From NCBI GenBank assembly GCA_046329235.1, contig JAXLVA010000001.1, positions 2,294,001-2,358,000 on the forward strand: a DNA stretch of 64,000 nucleotides, written 5' to 3'. Positions 9,684 to 18,198 of this stretch are shown here, piece after piece (the first letter of the stretch is position 1; the number at the start of each line of letters is the position of its first letter). Below the pieces are notes generated by a model, which had not been told where the DNA came from, did no database searches, and worked only from the letters and a program-made list of their open reading frames with translations. Both the position numbers and the translations under genes were made by a program. This DNA is from JALONH01 sp046329235 (GTDB taxonomy: Bacteria; Bacteroidota; Bacteroidia; Cytophagales; Cytophagaceae).

Positions 9684-9791
9684 TTTTAATTGGCATAATA
9701 CAAAAATTAGTAAAAATTTATTTGGCATTTGGCATCATAATTGGGTTACAATATATACCCAAACGGATATTAACATTTAAACAACTAGAGT

Positions 9792-9878
9792 ATGATACTG
9801 TTACTTTTAATTTCCTTAACAATTTACATTATCATTCGATTAATTAATCGCTACTCGGATAATGAAGCTATTGAATAA
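9792..9878 (+). CDS. Possible 28-residue single-span membrane peptide
   Basis: An ATG at 9792 opens a frame of 28 codons ending in TAA at 9876. The peptide is a hydrophobic helix (MILLLLISLTIYIIIRLIN) followed by a short polar acidic tail (RYSDNEAIE), the usual form of small bacterial membrane proteins. It lies in a 560-base stretch between metX and the next gene that otherwise holds the riboswitch and its promoter. No clear promoter or homologue is recognised, so this may be chance. Confidence 0.35.
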   Translation: MILLLLISLTIYIIIRLINRYSDNEAIE

Positions 9879-9888
9879 TAATTATGTA

Positions 9889-9914
9889 TTGTAACCTTTT
9901 TAGACATACCATTG
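9889..9914 (+). promoter_or_regulatory. Putative promoter with TTGTAACCTTTT box
   Basis: TTGTAACCTTTT at 9889-9900 is followed at the same spacing as in the promoter at 14920 by TACCATTG (9907-9914), one mismatch from TAnnTTTG. It points towards the membrane-protein gene at 9975. A second candidate -7 box, TAATTTTG, lies at 9953-9960. Confidence 0.5.
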
Positions 9915-9974
9915 TATAAGAATGGGGGCACTTCCCATGTTTTTCGTATATTTAATTTTGCAACTGATTTAAAA

Positions 9975-10388
9975 ATGTTCCACAATGCCAATCGTTGGTT
10001 TCTTTTAGGAGCCTCTCTAATTATGTTAGGGGTAGGTATCGTTGGGATATTGTATTATAAAGACATCGAATTCCCTTTTGCCAGTGGCAACCGCTACGTT
10101 TGGTTATACCGAATTAACTATGTGATTTTAACTTGGATCATACTTACCTCCTCAAATGAAAAATGGGTACGTATGTATGGTATACTAAGTGGATGGTTTA
10201 TGATCTACCTTGTGGTAGGTACATGGTTTCAACTACCACCTGCTACTATGTTTAAGTTAACAGCTGCCGATAATTTACTTCATACCAACTTAGGGTTGAG
10301 TTCTATTTTCTTTGCCTTATTTTTTTCAGAGGCAAAAAAAAATACCACTATTGAAGAAGAGGACGACTCTGACGAAGATTTATTATAA
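9975..10388 (+). CDS. Small multi-span membrane protein, function unknown
   Basis: A 137-residue protein starting MFHNANRWFLLG. About four hydrophobic segments are seen (residues 8-28, 46-60, 70-88 and 104-118), then an acidic cytoplasmic-type tail rich in D and E (EEEDDSDEDLL). The frame is open upstream to a TTG at 9912, but the ATG at 9975 begins directly before the first membrane span and fits the promoters better. I do not recognise a family. Its stop overlaps the 3' end of the convergent YicC gene by 6 nt. Confidence 0.7.
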   Translation: MFHNANRWFLLGASLIMLGVGIVGILYYKDIEFPFASGNRYVWLYRINYVILTWIILTSSNEKWVRMYGILSGWFMIYLVVGTWFQLPPATMFKLTAADNLLHTNLGLSSIFFALFFSEAKKNTTIEEEDDSDEDLL

Positions 10389-11261
10389 GATATTTAAAGA
10401 TTGCTCTTTAATTTTCTCCAACTCTTCTTTCATACGAACCACACGTTTCTGAATGTTCGCATCGTTCGCTTTAGAACCAATCGTGTTAATTTCTCTACCA
10501 ATTTCCTGAGCAATGAATCCTAACTTTTTACCGCTAGCCTCTTTGTCGGTCATGGTTTGTAAAAAATAATTTAAGTGAGAACGTAAACGTACTTTCTCCT
10601 CATTAATATCTAATTTCTCGATATAGAAAATCAATTCTTGTTCAAATCGACCGGAATCCATTTGTTCTGACTTTCCAAAATCTTCGAAGTGTTGTTTGAT
10701 ACGTTGACGAATAGAATCGATACGAAGTGGATCAAACGTTTCCACTTGTTTCAAATTATCTTCAATCGAAGCTATGTATTCTTTGAATTTCTCAGCTAAT
10801 ACTTTCCCCTCGTTGATACGGAAGTCAGTACATTTCGCAATAGCCTCTTGAATGGTTTTAATGATAAAGTTCCACTCTTCCGCGTGATCTTCATTTTCCA
10901 AATCACTCTCTACTGCCTTAGGCATTTGAAGCGCTAACTTAAACAAGTCAGTTGGTTCTGCGCCTACATAAGCATGAGCCGATTTTAAATCTTCGTAGTA
11001 AAGTTTTACTAATTCTTTATTTACAGAAACCTTAGGTTTTGCGGGAGTTTTAAGAGCAACATCAATCGTCAAAGAAACCTTTCCTCTTTCTATCGTATTA
11101 TTCAACAGGTTGCGAACTTCTACTTCTTTGTCGGAAAAATCCTTTGGTAAACGCATATTCAAATCCAAATATTTTGAATTAAGAGATTTGATTTCCACTT
11201 GAACAAAAAGTAGGTTGTTTTCAGAGCTTGATGCTCCATAACCTGTCATTGATTTAATCAT
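10383..11261 (-). CDS. yicC: YicC/YloC family endoribonuclease
   Basis: A 292-residue protein with the YicC N-terminus MIKSMTGYGASSSE, the family hallmark, and the DUF1732 C-terminus ending GREINTIGSKANDANIQKRVVRMKEELEKI (read in pieces, residues 255-285). YicC proteins are reported as single-strand-specific endoribonucleases involved in RNA decay and stationary-phase survival (family knowledge). No membrane or export signal. It has a 6-nt tail overlap with the convergent gene at its right-hand stop and starts 84 nt after the asd stop. Confidence 0.92.
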   Translation of the reverse strand: MIKSMTGYGASSSENNLLFVQVEIKSLNSKYLDLNMRLPKDFSDKEVEVRNLLNNTIERGKVSLTIDVALKTPAKPKVSVNKELVKLYYEDLKSAHAYVGAEPTDLFKLALQMPKAVESDLENEDHAEEWNFIIKTIQEAIAKCTDFRINEGKVLAEKFKEYIASIEDNLKQVETFDPLRIDSIRQRIKQHFEDFGKSEQMDSGRFEQELIFYIEKLDINEEKVRLRSHLNYFLQTMTDKEASGKKLGFIAQEIGREINTIGSKANDANIQKRVVRMKEELEKIKEQSLNIL

Positions 11262-11300
11262 ATGCGTTTCTTATTTATTTGCAATATAAGTATTCTTTAT

Positions 11301-11326
11301 AAAAAAAGGGGACCTAAGTCCCCTTT
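11301..11326 (-). terminator. Terminator of asd
   Basis: AAAGGGGAC pairs with GTCCCCTTT around the loop CTAA (GGGGAC 11308-11313, GTCCCC 11318-11323). On the minus strand a seven-T run follows. Confidence 0.85.
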
Positions 11327-11345
11327 GTATCATTCACCGGTTTTA

Positions 11346-12338
11346 TTAAACCAATTTGTTGCTTGCTAAGTATTCAGCGATTTGAACTGCATTGGTAGCT
11401 GCACCTTTTCTCAAGTTGTCTGCTACAATCCATAAGTTCAATGTTTTTGGTTGAGACTCATCTCTACGAATACGTCCTACAAAAACTTCATCTCTGTTAT
11501 GAGCATCTAAAGGCATTGGATACTCTTGTTTAGCAGGATTATCTTTCACGATAATACCAGGAGCTTTAGCCAATAATGCTTTTACTTCTTCTACATCAAA
11601 ATCATTTTCAAACTCGATGTTTACTGATTCAGAGTGACCACCCATTACCGGTACACGTACCGTAGTAGCAGTTACTTTGATAGTATCATCACCCATGATT
11701 TTGTTTGTTTCCTTAATCATTTTCATTTCCTCTTTTGTGTACCCGTTATCTTGGAACACATCAATTTGAGGAATTAAGTTAAGATCGATAGTATAAGCAT
11801 AAGCCTTTTCGCCATCCATTTTACCTTTACGTTCGTCAAATAATTGATCAACCGCTTTTTTACCTGTACCTGTTACAGACTGGTAAGTAGAAACAACTAC
11901 ACGTTTGATTTTGTATTTTTCATGTAACGGCTGTAACACTACTACCATCTGGATAGTAGAACAGTTAGGGTTAGCAATGATTTTGTCAGCCGGAGTTAAT
12001 ACATTAGCGTTTACTTCAGGAACAACTAATTTTTTAGTTGGATCCATTCTCCATGCAGAAGAGTTATCAATAACTACTGTCCCAACTTCAGCAAACTTAG
12101 GAGCTAATTCTAATGAAGTGCTTCCACCTGCAGAGAAGATAGCGATAGCCGGCTTCATAGCGATAGCTGTATTTACATCAACAACCTTAAATTTCTTACC
12201 GTTGAATTCCACTTCTTTTCCTACTGATTTTTCAGAAGCTACCGGGATTAATTCGGTAACAGGGAAATTGCGCTCTCTCAATACATTCAGCATTTGTGTA
12301 CCTACCAGACCAGTCGCGCCAACTACAGCTACTTTCAT
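11346..12338 (-). CDS. asd: Aspartate-semialdehyde dehydrogenase
   Basis: A 330-residue NADP-dependent enzyme that reduces aspartyl phosphate to aspartate semialdehyde, the branch point to lysine/diaminopimelate, threonine and methionine. The Rossmann motif VGATGLVG is at residues 6-13. The catalytic cysteine sits in ANPNCSTIQM (about residue 128) and the substrate-binding histidine in GGHSESVNIEF (about 245). The length is standard. It has its own terminator at 11301-11326. Its product feeds both metX and dapF pathways, which are also in this window but are not linked to it in one operon. Confidence 0.96.
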   Translation of the reverse strand: MKVAVVGATGLVGTQMLNVLRERNFPVTELIPVASEKSVGKEVEFNGKKFKVVDVNTAIAMKPAIAIFSAGGSTSLELAPKFAEVGTVVIDNSSAWRMDPTKKLVVPEVNANVLTPADKIIANPNCSTIQMVVVLQPLHEKYKIKRVVVSTYQSVTGTGKKAVDQLFDERKGKMDGEKAYAYTIDLNLIPQIDVFQDNGYTKEEMKMIKETNKIMGDDTIKVTATTVRVPVMGGHSESVNIEFENDFDVEEVKALLAKAPGIIVKDNPAKQEYPMPLDAHNRDEVFVGRIRRDESQPKTLNLWIVADNLRKGAATNAVQIAEYLASNKLV

Positions 12339-12469
12339 GTTATAATTTAGTTATATCTTATTTTTATTATAAAACGGGTCGCAAGTTATTTAATTTTTGA
12401 CTTATTTTACGCACTCAACCCGCTTTATTTCAGATTTCAACCCTGAAAAAGAGCTTTTTTGTACCAGCT

Positions 12470-14872
12470 ATGCGAATTTTAATGATTTTATGCCTCCTGA
12501 CAGGCTCAGGAAGGCTATGGTCACAAGTGTATACTTTTGACTCTACCCTACCGAATAACATATCCGGAACTAGAGATTACTTTCAACTCTCTACCGGAGA
12601 AGTACAACTTAATGCCCCCACATCCAACACACATGCCTACTTGAATTTCCCTGTGGAATCAGCCATAGCGCTTACGTATGAAATGAGTTGTACTTATGAT
12701 GTAGAACCTTCTAGTACCAATATGATGAGCGTTTTACTGAACAACTCCACACAGGACACTTTCATCGAAATCCGATTGGGCGGAGAAAGTGGAAGTAATG
12801 ACAAAGTTGAAGTGCGTTACACCACTCCTAGCGGTACGCAATCTCTTTGGAAAAGTACCCAAGGAATAGGTAGCACGCTTCCCCTCTCTCTCCGTATCAC
12901 CTGCAGCACTTATGATCATCAGCATTTTCACCTTGCTATTAGCTTTGCTAATGGAACGCTGATAGATACAGGTGATTTTTCTTTGCCTACTAAATTGTCA
13001 GTATCCTCACTTACTTGGGATGTGCATTATACTTCTACCAGAACAAATAAATACAGACTACAACAAGTGAGCACTACACCGCTCTTTGCCTGCGTTGGTA
13101 CTACTGTTTCAGAGGATGTTCTTTTAATTAACTTTCGCTTTAGCCAAGCGATTATGTTAAGTTCTACTCCTACTTGGGAAAGCACGCTTCAGCCTTCTTC
13201 TTATGAAATTCATGACTCTACACTTACGTTGACTTTTGCTCAAAAACCAAGTAGTGATACTTACATGTTTGATTTATCTTTTTTACGCAACAGTCAAAAC
13301 GACACGCTTTATCAGTCGCAAATCAACATTAACATCGAGCCGTTTATTTATCCCGGCATCCTCCGAATCACTGAATTGATGAGCGATCCGGAGCCAAGTA
13401 TAGGTCTTCCTAACACGGAATATATTGAACTTTATCACACCGGAACTGAATCTATTTCGATTCACAATTGGAATATAGTTGACAATGGAGGCTCGCATAC
13501 TTTACCGGACTTCAATATCCTTCCTCAAGAAGTGATTATCCTAGCTCCAATAGGGAAATGTTCACTTTTTACCACTCGCTGCATTGAGTGGAATAACTTC
13601 CCGACGCTCAATAATGATGAAGATTTTTTATCGCTCTATTCGGCAACCCAATTACTGATTGATAGCATTCACTACGTAACGAGCAACTCCGACTATCGAA
13701 GTGGTGGAGGTTATCCGTGGATTAGAAAAAATATCCCAATAGAGTGTAGTCAATCACCTAAACTCGAATATCCGGAAACCCTATCCATTACTACTCCCGG
13801 GAGTGTTGAGACTTCCACTTTTGAACCTGAGTACATTTCATCTGCACAATTAATGAATGACTCCACCTCATTAGTACAATTCAATTATTATGTTCAATTA
13901 AATGCGCCTTTTAATGCCTCCGGCTATCAGTACAGTTACACATTCCCATTAACTGAAAAAATAAAATTTGGAGAATGTCTTTTGTTACCTATCAGTTTTG
14001 TCACGAGTTGCCGGACCAATATAACTCACTCCTACTCCATCCCCTTTATACTTCCACGTTCTCCATCTAAAGGTGATTTGTATTTCACAGAAGTCCTTCC
14101 TGATGCAGAAGTTTACGCCTCTGAATTTATCGAACTCACCAATGTAAGTTCGCACTATGTCACCTTGGCATATACTCGAGTATTATTGACTTCCGGCGCA
14201 AGTATTAAAGAAATGATTTTACCTTCTTTGGTACTTCCCCCGGGAGAAATCATAGCCTTTTGTGCAGACAGTCTCGCGCTACAGCGTACCCATGCTCAAC
14301 ATGGCAATTTGAATGAAGTGAACAATTGGCAAAGTATCGATGATAAAGAATGCACTATAAAACTTCTTCACTACTCTACAACCCTTGACTCTATTGTGGT
14401 TCGTCAAGAATTACATTCTGTATTCCAAACCAACACGGAAGGATGGTCATTAGAAAAAATCGATACAGGTCAACCTGTCTTCCGTACTTCTAATTGGATT
14501 ACTGCACCGGATAAAGGCTCGCCGGGATTAGCCAATCATTTTCACCCAACGGTAGATGAAAATCCGGAAGTATATTGTTCCCCCTGCCATTTACAAACTA
14601 ATCAACCCACTGATAATCACACAACTATTCACCTTCCCAAGGTCTCCGCCGGTAGTCGAATAAGTATATCGATCAACACGCTTTCCGGAATACCGGTACA
14701 CCATCTAGTGAGTAATGAGCCCGCGTATTCCGGCCAAAACTTTCTATGGAGAGGAGAAGGTTTAGAATCGGGGAGCCCGCTAGCTGCTTGGTATGTAGCT
14801 CAAGTACAACTTTGGGATGGCAATGGGGATAAAAAACTTTTTAGAGTGCTTATAAGTACAGCATCTTTCTGA
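12470..14872 (+). CDS. Secreted lamin-tail-domain protein with FlgD-Ig-like C-terminus
   Basis: An 800-residue exported protein with signal peptide (MRILMILCLLTGSGRLWSQ). It contains two lamin-tail-like domains: one at about 293-410 (ILRITELMSDPEP, NTEYIELYHTGTE, NWNIVDNGGSH) and one at about 535-650 (GDLYFTEVLPDAE, SEFIELTNVS). The C-terminal 85 residues look like a FlgD/Ig-like beta domain (SISINTLSGIPVHHL, WRGEGLESGSPLAAWYVAQVQ) of the kind found at the end of Bacteroidota cell-surface proteins. The role is unknown; these domains bind surfaces or act as secretion tails. It is not obviously in an operon. Confidence 0.8.
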   Translation: MRILMILCLLTGSGRLWSQVYTFDSTLPNNISGTRDYFQLSTGEVQLNAPTSNTHAYLNFPVESAIALTYEMSCTYDVEPSSTNMMSVLLNNSTQDTFIEIRLGGESGSNDKVEVRYTTPSGTQSLWKSTQGIGSTLPLSLRITCSTYDHQHFHLAISFANGTLIDTGDFSLPTKLSVSSLTWDVHYTSTRTNKYRLQQVSTTPLFACVGTTVSEDVLLINFRFSQAIMLSSTPTWESTLQPSSYEIHDSTLTLTFAQKPSSDTYMFDLSFLRNSQNDTLYQSQININIEPFIYPGILRITELMSDPEPSIGLPNTEYIELYHTGTESISIHNWNIVDNGGSHTLPDFNILPQEVIILAPIGKCSLFTTRCIEWNNFPTLNNDEDFLSLYSATQLLIDSIHYVTSNSDYRSGGGYPWIRKNIPIECSQSPKLEYPETLSITTPGSVETSTFEPEYISSAQLMNDSTSLVQFNYYVQLNAPFNASGYQYSYTFPLTEKIKFGECLLLPISFVTSCRTNITHSYSIPFILPRSPSKGDLYFTEVLPDAEVYASEFIELTNVSSHYVTLAYTRVLLTSGASIKEMILPSLVLPPGEIIAFCADSLALQRTHAQHGNLNEVNNWQSIDDKECTIKLLHYSTTLDSIVVRQELHSVFQTNTEGWSLEKIDTGQPVFRTSNWITAPDKGSPGLANHFHPTVDENPEVYCSPCHLQTNQPTDNHTTIHLPKVSAGSRISISINTLSGIPVHHLVSNEPAYSGQNFLWRGEGLESGSPLAAWYVAQVQLWDGNGDKKLFRVLISTASF

Positions 14873-14919
14873 TTATCAACCTAATTACAAATAGTAACTT
14901 GTGGAAAACCTTGCACGGA

Positions 14920-14945
14920 TTGTAACCTTTTAATCGTTAGATTTG
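14920..14945 (+). promoter_or_regulatory. Promoter of the DksA-like gene
   Basis: TAGATTTG (14938-14945) matches the TAnnTTTG -7 box exactly. It lies 15 nt after TTG in the 12-nt box TTGTAACCTTTT (14920-14931), which is identical to the one at 9889-9900. Another TTG at 14911 is 24 nt away. The start codon follows at 14992. Confidence 0.7.
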
Positions 14946-14991
14946 TATAGGTAGATAAACACCTATCTACCTTTTATACTTTTAGTCGCTT

Positions 14992-15738
14992 ATGAGCAAG
15001 AGTTCCAAGAAAGCTGTGCGTCCCGCTGCAAAAAAGGCAAGCGTGGTAAAAAAGAAGAGTGAAAAGAAAGCTACTCCTGTAGCGAAGAAAAAAGCAGCCG
15101 TTAAAAAGGCTGTCACTAAAAAAGCGGCCCCTGCAAAGAAGGTTACCGCAAAACCGGCAGCGAAAAAAACGACGGCTACCAAAGCGACCAAAGTAACAGC
15201 AGTAAAAAAAGCTACTCCTGCTAAAAAGGTAGCTGCTAAACCAGCAGCAAAGACTGTAGTAACAAAGACACCTGCTCCCAAAGCGGCTCCTGTTACTACT
15301 CCTAAAAAAGTCCCCCTTTTAACAACACATAAAAAAGCAGAAGTTTCTATGATTGAGAGTAACCAAGAAAAAGTTCGCTACAGCAGTGAAGAGCTGAAGG
15401 AATTTGAAGAGATTATCCGTGAGAAGTTGGATACTGCACGCAAAGAATTACAGTATATCAAAGAATTACTTAGCCGTAAAAACGACGAAGGCACTGACAA
15501 CACTACAGGAAACTTAAAGATGTTGGAAGATGGCGCAGACGTATTAGAAAAAGAAAGCAATAGTGCGATGGCAGCTCGTTTACAGAAGTTCATACTTCAG
15601 TTAGAGAATGCGATGGCACGTATCAAGAACGGCACTTACGGAATATGCATCGTAACCGGGAAGTTAATTCCTAAAGAGCGTTTACGCTTAGTACCACACA
15701 CACAACACTCGATTGAAGCTAAAAATCAACGACTATAA
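14992..15738 (+). CDS. DksA/TraR-family protein with histone-H1-like N-terminal tail
   Basis: A 248-residue protein. Residues 1-120 are almost only K, A, P, T and V (repeated KKA, PAKK and AKPAAKK), like the C-terminal tail of histone H1. Residues 125-248 are a DksA/TraR coiled-coil domain (YSSEELKEFEEIIREKL, RLQKFILQLENAMARIKNGTYGIC). The C-terminal zinc ribbon is degenerate: GICIVTGKLIPKERLRLVP has one Cys, not four. DksA proteins act at the RNA polymerase secondary channel; the basic tail would bind DNA or RNA (inference). Bacteroidota have such degenerate relatives. It leads a run with scpB 5 nt after its stop. Confidence 0.87.
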   Translation: MSKSSKKAVRPAAKKASVVKKKSEKKATPVAKKKAAVKKAVTKKAAPAKKVTAKPAAKKTTATKATKVTAVKKATPAKKVAAKPAAKTVVTKTPAPKAAPVTTPKKVPLLTTHKKAEVSMIESNQEKVRYSSEELKEFEEIIREKLDTARKELQYIKELLSRKNDEGTDNTTGNLKMLEDGADVLEKESNSAMAARLQKFILQLENAMARIKNGTYGICIVTGKLIPKERLRLVPHTQHSIEAKNQRL

Positions 15739-15743
15739 TTACC

Positions 15744-16436
15744 ATGTCGATCAATTTCCTACAAAACCACATTGAAAGCATTATCTTCTGCGCTAGCGAT
15801 CCAGTGAAGCCGGAAGAGATTCGCCAATGTATGTCTGAAATGTTTGAAGCAGAAATTCCTTTGGAAGACATCTTAACTTCCTTGGACAACTTGCTTTCCA
15901 AATATGAAGAAGAAACATCTCCATTCCAGATTTATCAAATCGGTGGTGGTTATCAATTTATGACCAAACCCGCTTATCAATCCTCTTTGAGTATTTTCTT
16001 AAAACAAAAGTCAAAGAAAAGATTGTCGACTTCTGCATTGGAGACGATGGCTATCATCGCTTACAAGCAACCCATCACAAAGGCTCAAATTGAGCAAATT
16101 CGTGGGGTAAACTGCGATTATGCGATTCAAAAGCTATTAGAAAAGGAATTGGTTGAAATTCAAGGTAAGTCAGATGGCGTAGGTAGACCTATTTTATACG
16201 GTACCAGTTCAAAATTCTTGGAATATTTCGGTATTAATGATTTAAAAGACCTACCTTCGCCTAAAGATTTCTCCCACGAGGTAAACGAAATTGGTGCGGT
16301 CAACGATCCGGAGTATAATGCTCTGGCGGAACAGGCCGTAGCTGAGATTCTTCCTCCGGCAGAAACACCACCAACAGGCGAATCGGGAGATTCTCCTTCA
16401 GATACAAGTTCACATGAGCAAACAGAGAACGAATAA
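15744..16436 (+). CDS. scpB: Segregation and condensation protein B
   Basis: A 230-residue winged-helix partner of Smc and ScpA in chromosome condensation. The core SALETMAIIAYKQPITKAQIEQIRGVNCDYAIQKLLEKELVEIQGKSDGVGRPILYGTS (read in pieces, residues 93-155) is diagnostic, including the GRP-x-LYGT end of the second winged helix. The C-terminal 60 residues are acidic and proline-rich, probably disordered. It starts 5 nt after the DksA-like gene and its last 23 nt overlap the start of the pseudouridine synthase gene in another frame, so the three are likely one transcript. scpA is not in the window. Confidence 0.95.
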   Translation: MSINFLQNHIESIIFCASDPVKPEEIRQCMSEMFEAEIPLEDILTSLDNLLSKYEEETSPFQIYQIGGGYQFMTKPAYQSSLSIFLKQKSKKRLSTSALETMAIIAYKQPITKAQIEQIRGVNCDYAIQKLLEKELVEIQGKSDGVGRPILYGTSSKFLEYFGINDLKDLPSPKDFSHEVNEIGAVNDPEYNALAEQAVAEILPPAETPPTGESGDSPSDTSSHEQTENE

Positions 16437-18195
16437 ATCATCAAGGCCCGCATCTAGCAGGCCTTTTTCGTCGGATAAGCCCAAGAAAAAATCATCCGAC
16501 AAACCGTTTGGTTCAGCTGCAAAAAAATCAGGCGGCTTCAAAAAATCAGATAAACCTTTCGCAGGAAAATCTAAACGCTCTGAAGGATCCTCTTCAGAAA
16601 GAAGCTTTGACTCAAGAGGCAAAAAGAGTAGCTTCAAAAAATCCGACAAACCATTCTCTTCTCGTTCCAGCCGTTCAGAAGGTTTCTCTTCAGAGAAATC
16701 ATTCGGTGATAAACCGAAACGTGGCGGATTTGGCAAATCAGAAAAATCATTTTCTCCTAGACCAAAACGTTCTGAAGGATTCTCATCCGACAGAAGTTTT
16801 GACGATAAACCCAAACGTGGTGGGTCTAAATCATTTGGTGACAAACCAAAGCGTGATGGATTCAAATCATTCGATGATAAACCAAAACGTAGCGGATCGA
16901 AGTCTTTTGATGATAAGCCAAGACGTAGCAGCAGTAAATCATTTGACGATAAGCCTAAACGTGGCGGATTCGGAAAATCAGAAAAATCGTTTTCTGACCG
17001 ACCTAAGCGTTCCGAAGGATTCTCTTCTGAGAGATCATTCGACGACAAACCAAAACGTAGCGGATCAAAGTCCTTTGATGATAAACCAAAACGTGGCGGC
17101 TTTGGCAAATCAGAGAAATCGTTCTCTGATCGACCTAAACGTTCCAAAGGATTTTCATCTGACAGATCGTTTGATGACAAACCAAAGCGTGGTGGCTTCA
17201 AAAAATCATCGTCCTTTGATGGTGAAGAAAAAAGTGAACGTCGTTCCTCATCACGTTCTGAAAAACCTTCTTTTTCTAAAGGAAGAAAATCAGACTCGTT
17301 CGAAGATCGCAAACCTCGTTCCCGTTCCTTTGATGATTCTGAGGAAAACGATGAGCCAAAGAAAAGAAGCGCAGCTAAGAAATTTGATAGTGACGATTTA
17401 AAACGTGGACGTAAATCTTACGGTAAAAAATTAGATCGCTTTAGCAATAACAAAAGATTTACTCCTTCTCCGGAAAGAGGTGAGAGTGAAACCCGTTTAA
17501 ATAAATACATTTCCAATTCAGGTATTTGTTCCCGTCGTGAGGCGGATCAATTAATCATTGAAGGGCTAGTAAAAGTAAACGGAGAAACTATTACTGAACT
17601 TGGATACAAAGTTCAATCCGGTGATGTTGTAAAATACAACAACAAAATAATTCGTCCGGAAAGTTTAGTTTATGTTTTATTAAACAAACCAAAAGATTTC
17701 ATCACTACGATGGATGATGAAGGTGGACGCAAAACCGTAATGGACTTAGTAGCTAGTGCTACCAAAGAACGCATCTTCCCTGTAGGTCGTTTAGATAGAA
17801 ATACAACCGGATTGTTATTACTTACAAATGATGGTGAGTTAACTCAAAAATTAACACACCCAAGTTTTAAAATCAAAAAGATTTACGAAGTAGAACTTAA
17901 TGATCCTATTTCTCCGGAAGAATTTGAACGTTTACAAAAAAGTCATATCACCTTGTATGACGGGCCTGTAAAGATTGATGATATCGCTATTATCTCCCCT
18001 AATAGAAAAATCTTAGGTATTGAAATTCACGAAGGACGTAACCGTATCGTTCGTCGTATTTTCGAATCAATGGGCAAAGAAGTAGTTCGACTTGACCGAG
18101 TGATGTATGCAGGGTTAACGAAGAAAAATTTACAAAGAGGTAAATGGAGATTCTTAACTACTTCAGAAGTAAATCAATTAAAATATTTAATGTAA
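16414..18195 (+). CDS. RsuA/RluB-family rRNA pseudouridine synthase with long repetitive head
   Basis: A 593-residue protein. Residues 1-350 are low-complexity, rich in S, K, R, D, F and G, built from imperfect units such as SFDDKPKRGGFGKSEKSF; it is surely disordered and basic. Then comes an S4 RNA-binding domain (about 355-415, RLNKYISNSGICSRREADQLI) and the catalytic domain with GRLDRNTTGLLLLTNDGELTQ (catalytic Asp about residue 460) and GRNRIVRRIFESMG. The family makes pseudouridine in 16S or 23S rRNA; RluB/RluE-like is most likely. Bacteroidota members often have a charged N-terminal extension. The start is the ATG at 16414, inside the scpB 3' end. Confidence 0.93.
   Translation: MSKQRTNKSSRPASSRPFSSDKPKKKSSDKPFGSAAKKSGGFKKSDKPFAGKSKRSEGSSSERSFDSRGKKSSFKKSDKPFSSRSSRSEGFSSEKSFGDKPKRGGFGKSEKSFSPRPKRSEGFSSDRSFDDKPKRGGSKSFGDKPKRDGFKSFDDKPKRSGSKSFDDKPRRSSSKSFDDKPKRGGFGKSEKSFSDRPKRSEGFSSERSFDDKPKRSGSKSFDDKPKRGGFGKSEKSFSDRPKRSKGFSSDRSFDDKPKRGGFKKSSSFDGEEKSERRSSSRSEKPSFSKGRKSDSFEDRKPRSRSFDDSEENDEPKKRSAAKKFDSDDLKRGRKSYGKKLDRFSNNKRFTPSPERGESETRLNKYISNSGICSRREADQLIIEGLVKVNGETITELGYKVQSGDVVKYNNKIIRPESLVYVLLNKPKDFITTMDDEGGRKTVMDLVASATKERIFPVGRLDRNTTGLLLLTNDGELTQKLTHPSFKIKKIYEVELNDPISPEEFERLQKSHITLYDGPVKIDDIAIISPNRKILGIEIHEGRNRIVRRIFESMGKEVVRLDRVMYAGLTKKNLQRGKWRFLTTSEVNQLKYLM
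16540..17240 (+). repeat. Degenerate repeats coding the disordered head of the pseudouridine synthase
   Basis: About twenty copies of a motif coding (S)FxDKPKRxG or FSxRPKRSEG occur at varied spacing, including a longer unit of about 50 codons repeated near 16960-17060 and 17085-17190. Because of this repetition the minus strand and another plus frame also stay open here. Confidence 0.85.
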
Positions 18196-18198
18196 TCC

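Noticed and set aside
14982..15281. A hydrophobic 99-residue minus-strand frame
   Set aside because: It mirrors the lysine/alanine tail of the DksA-like gene; not a membrane protein gene.
16540..17240. Possible CRISPR-like repeat region
   Set aside because: Repeats are in a coding frame, unequal in spacing and divergent; no spacers of constant length and no cas genes.
16410..17312. A 300-residue open frame on the minus strand opposite the pseudouridine synthase repeats, and a 297-residue one in another plus frame
   Set aside because: Both are shadows of the low-complexity repeats in the real gene; composition is unnatural and no start context or homology is visible.
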